Source: Lachnospiraceae bacterium (lineage in GTDB: Bacteria; Bacillota_A; Clostridia; Lachnospirales; Lachnospiraceae). Taken from it: a stretch of 8,290 nt of DNA. Under the pieces are notes generated by a model. That model was not told the DNA's origin. It ran no database searches and worked only from the letters and a program-made list of their open reading frames with translations. The DNA lies in the NCBI GenBank assembly GCA_017958245.1, contig JAGDDC010000039.1, forward strand, positions 1 through 8,290. Reading direction: 5' to 3'. How positions within the stretch are numbered: the stretch's first letter is position 1; every line of letters starts with the position of its first letter. The translations under genes and the position numbers were made by a program. Of the stretch, positions 1 through 4,821 are shown in pieces.

Positions 1-1
1 C

Positions 2-538
2 TCACTTCAGAGCGGGTGTGATGCGACCTTGAAGAGGATGAACAGACACTATGACACCGATAGTTTTTCAAAAACTTGCGAGGTGCTCAGAGAATTTTTC
101 AAAGATCCGGCGATAACTACCGACGTCATAGTCGGTTTTCCGGGGGAGAGTGAAAGCGAATTCGAACAAACGAAGCACTTTTTGGAGAGGATTTCATTTT
201 CCAAGATGCACATCTTCAAATACTCGCGCAGAAAGGGCACTATAGCCGACAAAATGCCCGGTCAGATCGATGAATCGGAAAAGTCGAATCGAAGCGACGA
301 ACTCCACAGGCTGGACCAAAAACTCGAGCACGATTATCTTGAGAGGTTCATCGGGAAGAGGGAGAAGGTCCTCTTTGAGGAGAAGATCGAAAAAGACGGC
401 AGGACTTTCTGGACCGGACTCAACGAGAGGTACGCGAGGATCTGCGTCGAGACCGGTAAAGACCTTGAAAACAAGATAGAAGAGGTTGAGATCACGGGCT
501 TTCTGGACCCGGAGACGCTTCTTGGCGTTTACCTTTAA
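2..538 (+). CDS. mtaB: tRNA (N6-threonylcarbamoyladenosine(37)-C2)-methylthiotransferase MtaB, C-terminal part (5' end cut by window)
   Basis: The reading frame is open from base 2, so the start and the N-terminal half, including the radical-SAM Cys triad, lie outside. The visible 178 residues begin with LQSGCD followed by LKRMNRHY, the late radical-SAM segment of methylthiotransferases. LQSGCD is typical of MtaB, whereas MiaB usually has a QSGS form. DVIVGFPGE follows at about residues 44-52. The last 60 or so residues (from about KREKVLFEE) fit the RNA-binding TRAM domain that ends these enzymes. MtaB is a cytoplasmic 4Fe-4S enzyme that adds a methylthio group to t6A37 of tRNAs reading ANN codons, using SAM. 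Full-length members have roughly 430-450 residues, so nearly 60% is missing upstream. A TTG at 29 is not the start, because conserved family sequence lies before it. No terminator hairpin follows the stop, only an AT-rich gap holding the next promoter. Assignment to MtaB rather than MiaB or RimO is fairly sure but rests on one motif. Confidence 0.85.
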   Translation, partial: SLQSGCDATLKRMNRHYDTDSFSKTCEVLREFFKDPAITTDVIVGFPGESESEFEQTKHFLERISFSKMHIFKYSRRKGTIADKMPGQIDESEKSNRSDELHRLDQKLEHDYLERFIGKREKVLFEEKIEKDGRTFWTGLNERYARICVETGKDLENKIEEVEITGFLDPETLLGVYL

Positions 539-549
539 TGAGATTTTAA

Positions 550-578
550 TTGATAAATGTTTCGTTTTGCTGTAAAAT
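550..578 (+). promoter_or_regulatory. Sigma-A type promoter for ireB-ruvX-DUF1292
   Basis: TTGATA (550-555, 5 of 6 to the -35 consensus) and TAAAAT (573-578, 5 of 6 to the -10 consensus) are separated by exactly 17 bases, in an AT-rich gap between two GC-richer genes. Transcription should begin near 584-586. This leaves a leader of about 33 nt before the ATG at 618 and argues against the GTG at 582 as the ireB start. Confidence 0.75.
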
Positions 579-606
579 GGTGTGATGCAAAGGTCAATAG
601 GTGCGG

Positions 607-612
607 AAGGAG
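607..612 (+). promoter_or_regulatory. Ribosome binding site of ireB
   Basis: AAGGAG lies 5 bases before the ATG at 618. It decides the start against the in-frame GTG at 582, which has no such site and sits at or before the predicted transcription start. Confidence 0.8.
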
Positions 613-617
613 TCTAT

Positions 618-887
618 ATGTTACGAAATCAGAATAACAACAACACACAGTTTTTCAACGTATCCAACGATCAGGACATGATCGTCCGCAAGACTATCGA
701 TGACGTGTACCAGGCTCTAACGGAGAAGGGCTACAACCCCGTGAGCCAGATCGTAGGTTATATCATGTCGGGAGATCCGACCTACATCACGAGCCACAAC
801 GGCGCAAGAAGCCTCATCATGAAGGTCGAGCGCGATGAGATCATAGAGGAACTCCTCAAAGACTACATCGAGACGAATTTAAAGTGA
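618..887 (+). CDS. ireB: IreB family regulatory phosphoprotein (UPF0297, YrzL-like)
   Basis: An 89-residue protein matching the IreB/UPF0297 family along nearly its whole length. Clear family stretches are [16 protein letters not shown] (about residues 26-41), [14 protein letters not shown] (44-57) and [13 protein letters not shown] (71-83). In Enterococcus faecalis, IreB is a small cytoplasmic dimer phosphorylated on N-terminal threonines by the PASTA kinase IreK, and it influences cephalosporin resistance. Elsewhere its job is less clear. Here the N-terminus differs: it is Asn-rich (NQNNNNTQ), with Thr10 as the only threonine before the conserved core. Length is normal for the family. It is the first gene after a good promoter and lies 16 bases before ruvX, its usual partner. 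Family assignment is secure; the signalling role is inferred from other species. Confidence 0.93.
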   Translation: MLRNQNNNNTQFFNVSNDQDMIVRKTIDDVYQALTEKGYNPVSQIVGYIMSGDPTYITSHNGARSLIMKVERDEIIEELLKDYIETNLK

Positions 888-903
888 TCTTAAGGGTGTT
901 CAT

Positions 904-1338
904 ATGAGGATCATGGGACTTGATTTCGGCGCTATGACCATGGGCGTCGCCATAAGCGACGAGCTGCTCATAACCGCCCAAGGTATAGAGACGATCAGAA
1001 GGACGCACGAGACCAAGCTGCGCCACACTCTTCAGCGCATAGAGGAGCTCATAGGAGAGTACGGCGTGACACGCATAGTCCTGGGGCTTCCGAAGCTCCT
1101 TGACGGATCTGAGGGCGAGAGGGCCGCGAAATCGCGCGAGCTCGCTCAGACGATCGAGCGCAGGACAGGGCTTGAGGTAGTGCTTTGGGACGAGAGGCTC
1201 ACGACGGTCGAGGCGCACAGGGTGCTCGACGAGGCGGGTCTCGACTACAAAAAGAAGGGCAAGGTCGTAGACACCGTGGCTGCGTCGATCATCCTTCAAA
1301 GCTATCTGGACAATCTGAGCAACACAGGCAGAAAGTGA
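904..1338 (+). CDS. ruvX: RuvX/YqgF family putative pre-16S rRNA nuclease / Holliday junction resolvase
   Basis: A 144-residue cytoplasmic RNase H-fold nuclease of usual family length. The N-terminal strand carries [15 protein letters not shown] with the first catalytic Asp at residue 7. [17 protein letters not shown] (about 58-74) is the family signature. DERLTT (96-101) and [11 protein letters not shown] (122-132) supply the remaining acidic residues expected in the active site. YqgF is implicated in 5'-end maturation of 16S rRNA in Escherichia coli, and RuvX proteins have also been proposed as Holliday junction resolvases, so the substrate here is left open. The ATG at 904 has AAGGG at 892-896 with 7-base spacing. 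A second ATG at 913 would begin right at the catalytic motif and is less likely. The gene sits in the conserved ireB-ruvX-DUF1292 order. Confidence 0.93.
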   Translation: MRIMGLDFGAMTMGVAISDELLITAQGIETIRRTHETKLRHTLQRIEELIGEYGVTRIVLGLPKLLDGSEGERAAKSRELAQTIERRTGLEVVLWDERLTTVEAHRVLDEAGLDYKKKGKVVDTVAASIILQSYLDNLSNTGRK

Positions 1339-1424
1339 CCCTTTGTGACATGGCAGGCGTGTCACAGCAGAGGTGTCCGCGGAGCATTTGCGGGGACCGT
1401 CGGGCCTGCGTAGAGGTATCACAC
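1339..1424 (+). other. Structured spacer between ruvX and the DUF1292 gene: two successive hairpins
   Basis: The 86-base gap can form two hairpins on the transcript. Hairpin 1 pairs TGTGACA (1344-1350) perfectly with TGTCACA (1360-1366) around a 9-base loop. Hairpin 2 pairs 1372-1380 with 1390-1398 around a 9-base loop, with one mismatch and one G-U pair. Neither is followed by a T-run, so neither looks like an intrinsic terminator. Other gaps between co-directional genes here are mostly under 30 bases or negative, so a long folded spacer stands out. Possible roles are mRNA processing, differential stability or translation control; the sequence does not say which. Confidence 0.5.
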
Positions 1425-1703
1425 ATGGAAAAGGACAACATGATCACGATCAAAGGAGAAGAGGGCGAGGAGATCAGGCTCTTCATCCTTGAAGAGACGA
1501 CTATCGGAGGAAAAAACTACATCATAGCAACCGAAGACGAGGACGACGAAGAGTCCGAGGCTTACATACTCCGCGAGAGCGAGAACGATCCGGAGAGCGG
1601 AGAGATAGCCTACTCTTTCGTCGAGGATGACGATGAGATCGCGGCTGTTTCGGGAGTGTTCAAGGAGCTCCTCGACGACTGTGATCTGATAGTAGATGAT
1701 TGA
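1425..1703 (+). CDS. DUF1292 domain-containing acidic protein (YrzB-like)
   Basis: A 92-residue, strongly acidic protein whose pattern fits DUF1292: FILEETTIGGKNYII (about residues 20-34), an Asp/Glu block (EDEDDEESE), EAYILRE, SFVEDDDEI and VFKELLDDCDL near the end. Its function is unknown; the family is small, soluble and normally encoded just after ruvX in Firmicutes. The ATG at 1425 is chosen because AGAGGT (1412-1417) precedes it by 7 bases. A second ATG at 1440 (residue 6) has AAAGGA 5 bases upstream and cannot be excluded. The frame stays open upstream into ruvX, and an ATG at 1350 would add a Cys-containing 25-residue extension. That ATG lacks a ribosome binding site and lies within a hairpin, so it is unlikely. 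The gene is probably co-transcribed with ireB and ruvX and ended by the hairpin just after its stop. Confidence 0.9.
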   Translation: MEKDNMITIKGEEGEEIRLFILEETTIGGKNYIIATEDEDDEESEAYILRESENDPESGEIAYSFVEDDDEIAAVSGVFKELLDDCDLIVDD

Positions 1704-1704
1704 G

Positions 1705-1741
1705 TGTCCCGCAGGGAGGGAAGATTCCGTCGGGACAGTTT
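1705..1741 (+). terminator. Possible intrinsic terminator after the DUF1292 gene
   Basis: TGTCCCG (1705-1711) pairs perfectly with CGGGACA (1731-1737), followed by GTTTAG. The 7-bp GC-rich stem begins one base after the stop codon. The apical part of 19 bases can form only a weak inner GGA/TCC stem. The T-run is short (three), so termination is likely incomplete. Its 3' arm and tail closely resemble those of the stronger hairpin at 3998-4031. Confidence 0.55.
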
Positions 1742-1758
1742 AGAAACAGGCATATAAT
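1732..1758 (+). promoter_or_regulatory. Probable promoter for the RNase J gene
   Basis: A perfect TATAAT lies at 1753-1758. The best -35 candidate is GGGACA (1732-1737, 4 of 6 to consensus) at a short 15-base spacing; TCGGGA (1730-1735) at 17 bases is a weaker match. Either way the -35 region falls on the 3' arm of the preceding terminator hairpin. The transcript would start near 1764-1766 and carry a leader of about 38 nt. The -10 is convincing; the -35 is not. Confidence 0.55.
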
Positions 1759-1802
1759 GCTGATCAAGAAAGGATGGTTTTTAGCACGATAAGTGCGAAG
1801 AT

Positions 1803-3485
1803 ATGAGAAGAAAACTGGAACCTATAGCCGATGAGAAGCTCAGGATCATACCGCTTGGCGGACTTGAGCAGATCGGCATGAACATAACGGCGTTCGAGTA
1901 CGGCGACAGCATCATAGTCGTCGACTGCGGACTTGCATTTCCCGAGGATGACATGCTCGGCGTGGATCTCGTGATCCCCGACGTCACGTATCTGAAGGAC
2001 AATCTGGAAAAAGTAAAAGGGTTTTTTATAACTCACGGGCATGAGGACCACATAGGCGCTCTGCCTTATGTTTTGAAGGACGTACCCGTCCCCGTGTACG
2101 CGACGAAGCTCACGAACGCTCTCATAGAGAACAAGCTCAAAGAGCACGGCATGGAGAGGTCCGTCAAGAGGAAGGTCGTAAAGTACGGGCAGACGATCAA
2201 CATCGGGTGCTTCAGGGTGGAGTTCATAAGAACGAACCACAGTATCGCGGATTCCGCGGCGCTCGCGATCTTCTCGCCTGTCGGGACCGTGGTCCACACG
2301 GGCGATTTCAAGGTCGATTACACTCCGGTGTTCGGAGACATCATAGATCTCGCAAGGTTCGGGGAACTCGGAAGGAAGGGCGTGCTCGCCCTCATGTGCG
2401 ACAGCACCAACGTTTTGTGGCCGGGCTTTACCATGTCCGAGAGGACTGTGGGCAAGACCTTCGACACGATCTTCTCCGAGAACACGCAAAAGAGGATCAT
2501 AGTGGCAACATTTGCCTCAAACGTCGACAGAGTGCAGCAGATCATCAACTCCGCCGAGAAGTACGGCAGGAAGGTAGTGATCGAGGGACGCAGCATGGTC
2601 AACGTGATCTCGACCGCGATCGAGCTGGGCTACATAAAGGCGAAGGAGAGCACCATCATACCAATAGAGGTGATGAACAACTACTCCGACAACCAGCTCG
2701 TGCTCATAACCACGGGCAGTCAGGGCGAGGCGATGGCGGCGCTCTCGAGGATCGCGGCTTCGATCCACAAGAAAGTATCGATCAAACCCGGAGATATAGT
2801 TATCTTTTCATCGTCGCCCATACCGGGCAACGAGAAGAACATCTCGAAGGTCATAAACGAGCTCTCGATGAAGGGCGCGAAGGTGATCTTCCAGGATGCC
2901 CATGTTTCGGGGCATGCCTGCCAGGAGGAGATTAAGCTCATCTATGCTCTCACAAAGCCGAAGTTCGCGATACCCGTGCACGGCGAGTACAGGCATCTCA
3001 TAACCCACAAGGAGCTCGCGGAGACGATGGGAGTCGACAAGGACAACGTCTTCATCCTGAGCTCGGGAGATGTGCTTGAGCTCGACGAGGACAAGGCGAG
3101 GATCGCGGGCGAGGTTCCCACGGGCGGCATCATGGTCGACGGGCTTGGCGTCGGAGATGTCGGCAGCGTAGTCTTAAGAGACAGACAGCTCCTCTCCGAG
3201 AACGGTCTGATCATAGTGGTGATCACTCTCGACAGGTCCACGAGCGAGGTGCTCGCGGGGCCGGACATCATTTCCCGAGGCTTCGTGTACGTGAGGGAGT
3301 CTGAGGAGCTCGTCGAGGAGATGCGCGAGGTCGCAAATGATGCTCTCGAGCTTTGCTTTGAGCGCGGCATCAGCGACTGGGGCAAGATCAAGACCACGGT
3401 CAAGGATATGCTCGGCGATTTTTTGTGGAAGAAGATGAAGAGACAGCCGGTGATACTTCCGGTCATCACGGAAGTCAACGTCTGA
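1803..3485 (+). CDS. rnj: Ribonuclease J
   Basis: A 560-residue cytoplasmic metallo-beta-lactamase/beta-CASP RNase with 5'-to-3' exonuclease and endonuclease activities, central to mRNA decay and rRNA maturation in Firmicutes. The first metal-binding motif is HGHEDH (residues 78-83). His146 and HTGDFK (165-170, Asp168) supply further ligands, and the beta-CASP region shows CDSTN (199-203), TTGSQGE (303-309), HVSGH (367-371) and PVHGEYRH (391-398). After about residue 440 comes the C-terminal domain that supports dimerisation. Length is normal (about 550-560) and all visible catalytic residues are intact. The ATG at 1803 is the only good start: an in-frame stop lies at 1782-1784, and family similarity begins near residue 13. 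No good Shine-Dalgarno precedes it; only GAAG lies right before the ATG. A 10-codon ORF (1774-1806) overlaps the start as ATGA. I cannot say whether it is J1 or J2; only one copy is in view. Confidence 0.95.
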   Translation: MRRKLEPIADEKLRIIPLGGLEQIGMNITAFEYGDSIIVVDCGLAFPEDDMLGVDLVIPDVTYLKDNLEKVKGFFITHGHEDHIGALPYVLKDVPVPVYATKLTNALIENKLKEHGMERSVKRKVVKYGQTINIGCFRVEFIRTNHSIADSAALAIFSPVGTVVHTGDFKVDYTPVFGDIIDLARFGELGRKGVLALMCDSTNVLWPGFTMSERTVGKTFDTIFSENTQKRIIVATFASNVDRVQQIINSAEKYGRKVVIEGRSMVNVISTAIELGYIKAKESTIIPIEVMNNYSDNQLVLITTGSQGEAMAALSRIAASIHKKVSIKPGDIVIFSSSPIPGNEKNISKVINELSMKGAKVIFQDAHVSGHACQEEIKLIYALTKPKFAIPVHGEYRHLITHKELAETMGVDKDNVFILSSGDVLELDEDKARIAGEVPTGGIMVDGLGVGDVGSVVLRDRQLLSENGLIIVVITLDRSTSEVLAGPDIISRGFVYVRESEELVEEMREVANDALELCFERGISDWGKIKTTVKDMLGDFLWKKMKRQPVILPVITEVNV

Positions 3486-3493
3486 CAAGTTTT

Positions 3494-3499
3494 GGAGGT
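3494..3499 (+). promoter_or_regulatory. Ribosome binding site of the MltG-like gene
   Basis: GGAGGT lies 7 bases before the ATG at 3507. It excludes the in-frame TTG at 3492, which overlaps this site. Confidence 0.85.
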
Positions 3500-3506
3500 T
3501 ATCGAA

Positions 3507-3971
3507 ATGGTTTCTGCAGCAAGGGAGCCTAAGATCAGAAGGGAAGGGTCGAATGCGACCGGGATCATACTGAGAGTCTCGGGCGGGATCCTTCAGCTCT
3601 GCATCAACATAGCTTTTTACATAGCCGTGGTGATGCTGATCATCAAGGCGGCTCACTACGCATATGATTTTGCATATCAGGTCTTCGGGGACGTGCCCTA
3701 TGATGCGACTTCGACCAGAGAGGTGGAGGTCAGGATCAGCAAGGGCGAGTCGTCCATGAACATAGCGGCGAAGCTCGAGGACAACAAGCTGATAGTCAAC
3801 AAATACAGCTTCTACGTGAAGACAAAGCTCAAGGATTACAACATCATGCCGGGAGTGTTCGTGCTGAGTCCCTCGATGACGTACGACGACATACTGGACA
3901 TCATCACGGACTATTCAAAATCGATAGTCCAGGAGGACCTGACAGACTCAAAGGCAGACACCATACCTTAG
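3507..3971 (+). CDS. Small membrane protein with the LysM-like N-terminal part of MltG/YceG; transglycosylase domain absent
   Basis: A 154-residue protein with a basic cytoplasmic N-terminus (residues 1-25), one membrane segment (about 26-48, rich in Ile, Val, Leu and Ala) and an extracytoplasmic part. Residues 72-136 fit the small LysM-like subdomain found just before the catalytic domain of MltG: VEVRISKGESSMNIAAKLED, then NKLIVNKYSFYVKTKL, then GVFVLSPSMTYDDILDIIT. Full MltG (about 340-400 residues) cleaves nascent glycan strands with a catalytic Glu in its C-terminal domain. Here the protein stops after residue 154 with a natural-looking tail and a TAG stop, so it should not be a transglycosylase. 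The B. subtilis counterpart position (yrrL) between the DUF1292 gene and trmR is held by a full mltG, which supports homology. It follows rnj by 21 bases and is probably co-transcribed with it. A role in binding peptidoglycan or other cell-wall partners is inference only. Confidence 0.75.
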   Translation: MVSAAREPKIRREGSNATGIILRVSGGILQLCINIAFYIAVVMLIIKAAHYAYDFAYQVFGDVPYDATSTREVEVRISKGESSMNIAAKLEDNKLIVNKYSFYVKTKLKDYNIMPGVFVLSPSMTYDDILDIITDYSKSIVQEDLTDSKADTIP

Positions 3972-3997
3972 GGCGGCCTATATCTGCATGAAAAAAC

Positions 3998-4031
3998 AAA
4001 CTGTCCGACGCCGGAAGGTATCGGACAGTTT
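3998..4031 (+). terminator. Intrinsic terminator after the MltG-like gene
   Basis: AAACTGTCCGA (3998-4008) pairs over 11 bases with TCGGACAGTTT (4021-4031). Inside, past one C-A mismatch, GCC/GGT forms three more pairs capped by GGAA (4013-4016), a GNRA-type tetraloop. The + strand tail is TTTTAG. The A-rich sequence just upstream (3991-4000) gives a T-rich tail on the minus strand, so the element could work both ways. It starts 26 bases after the MltG-like stop and ends 19 bases before the next start. Confidence 0.8.
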
Positions 4032-4037
4032 TAGATT

Positions 4038-4042
4038 GAGGG
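4038..4042 (+). promoter_or_regulatory. Ribosome binding site of the trmR-like gene
   Basis: GAGGG lies 8 bases before the ATG at 4051. It selects that start over the in-frame ATG at 3988, which would place the terminator hairpin inside the gene. Confidence 0.65.
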
Positions 4043-4050
4043 TGGCGCAA

Positions 4051-4821
4051 ATGATCGTCGATGAACACGTAAGAGACTACATAAAGAGCCTGGGCGAAGG
4101 GTTTGAAGGAGAGCTTTTAAGGGAAAGGAACGAGGCGCTCGAAAAAAACGTCCCCATCATACGGGACGACGCGGCGGAGTTTTTGAGGTTCCTGCTCAGG
4201 GTAAAGAAGCCCCGGAACATACTCGAGGTGGGCACGGCGACCGGTTTCTCGGCATCCGTGATGGCTGAGTGCGCGAAAGACGCGGAGATCATCACGATCG
4301 AGAAGGTGAAGATGCGCCTGGCTGACGCGAAGAAAAACCTAAAGGACAGGGAGAACGTGACGCTTCTTGTCGGGGACGCTGAACACGTATTAAACTACCT
4401 CGCAGGCGATGATGACAAGCCTTTTGATGAGATGTATACCTGCGGACAGTCGTACGATCATTCGCAATACAGTGACACTTTCGGCAAAAAAATGCCACAT
4501 TCGAGTGATATACTCATCGGTACTTCAAAGTTTGATCTCGTGTTCTTAGACGCTGCCAAGGGACAGTATATGAGCTTCCTAGAACCCATCACGAAGCTCT
4601 TAAAGAGCGGCGGAGTGCTCGTGGCCGACACCGTCCGCTCGGATGGCCTGGTCGCGAAGTCAAGGTACGCCGTACCGCGAAGGGACAGGACCATACACGA
4701 GCGCATGAGGGAGTTTCTTTTTTATCTGACACACTGTGAAGAGTACGACACGACCATACTTCCCATAGCGGACGGCATGAGCGTGTCGGTGAAAAGGCAG
4801 ACTGAACATGAAAAAACCTGA
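4051..4821 (+). CDS. trmR: TrmR-like class I SAM-dependent O-methyltransferase (tRNA 5-hydroxyuridine-34 methyltransferase)
   Basis: A 256-residue Rossmann-fold methyltransferase of the O-methyltransferase family 3. The SAM-binding glycine motif is ILEVGTATGFSAS (residues 57-69), the ITIEK acidic strand lies at 81-85, GDAEHVL at 108-114, and FDLVFLDAAKGQY at 161-173. GGVLVADTVRSDGLV (187-201) is the motif IV/V region. In B. subtilis, TrmR (YrrM) methylates 5-hydroxyuridine to 5-methoxyuridine at position 34 of certain tRNAs. The downstream U32 gene of the TrhP type, which supports the hydroxylation step, makes that role likely here. B. subtilis TrmR is about 217 residues; most of the excess is an insertion at about residues 118-159 that is unlike the family and AT-richer than its flanks (see findings). 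The ATG at 4051 has GAGGG 8 bases upstream. Its last 14 bases overlap the next gene. No promoter is obvious after the preceding terminator. Confidence 0.82.
   Translation: MIVDEHVRDYIKSLGEGFEGELLRERNEALEKNVPIIRDDAAEFLRFLLRVKKPRNILEVGTATGFSASVMAECAKDAEIITIEKVKMRLADAKKNLKDRENVTLLVGDAEHVLNYLAGDDDKPFDEMYTCGQSYDHSQYSDTFGKKMPHSSDILIGTSKFDLVFLDAAKGQYMSFLEPITKLLKSGGVLVADTVRSDGLVAKSRYAVPRRDRTIHERMREFLFYLTHCEEYDTTILPIADGMSVSVKRQTEHEKT

Noticed and set aside
582..617. GTG at 582 as the ireB start
   Set aside because: It lies at or before the predicted transcription start and lacks a Shine-Dalgarno; ATG 618 has AAGGAG at 5 bases.
1344..1366. TGTGA...TCACA dyad as a CRP/FNR-type operator
   Set aside because: The half-sites are 13 bases apart instead of 6, and no promoter lies nearby; an RNA hairpin explains the symmetry better.
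856..1422. Minus-strand frame opposite ruvX (188 codons)
   Set aside because: Complements the ruvX frame with complete catalytic motifs; no family signature in the antisense product.
1185..1424. Long upstream extension of the DUF1292 frame overlapping ruvX
   Set aside because: The overlapped part is ruvX read in another frame, giving Arg/Gly-rich low-information sequence; DUF1292 similarity starts after 1425, where a ribosome site is present.
1764..2489. 241-codon minus-strand open frame across rnj
   Set aside because: Shadow of the strongly conserved rnj reading frame; the product has no recognisable motif, and no ribosome site or promoter serves it.
2207..2935. 242-codon + strand open frame inside rnj in another frame
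   Set aside because: Low-complexity Arg/His/Gly-rich product produced by codon bias of the rnj frame; no start signals.
2942..3568. Minus-strand frame (208 codons) rich in Ser/Thr/Pro opposite the end of rnj
   Set aside because: Composition is what the antisense of Asp/Glu/Gly-rich codons gives; it crosses the rnj to MltG-like junction without start signals.
3988..4050. Upstream ATG at 3988 as the start of the methyltransferase (21 extra residues)
   Set aside because: The extension is encoded by the terminator hairpin at 3998-4031, has no ribosome binding site and adds residues not typical of the family; the ATG at 4051 has GAGGG upstream.
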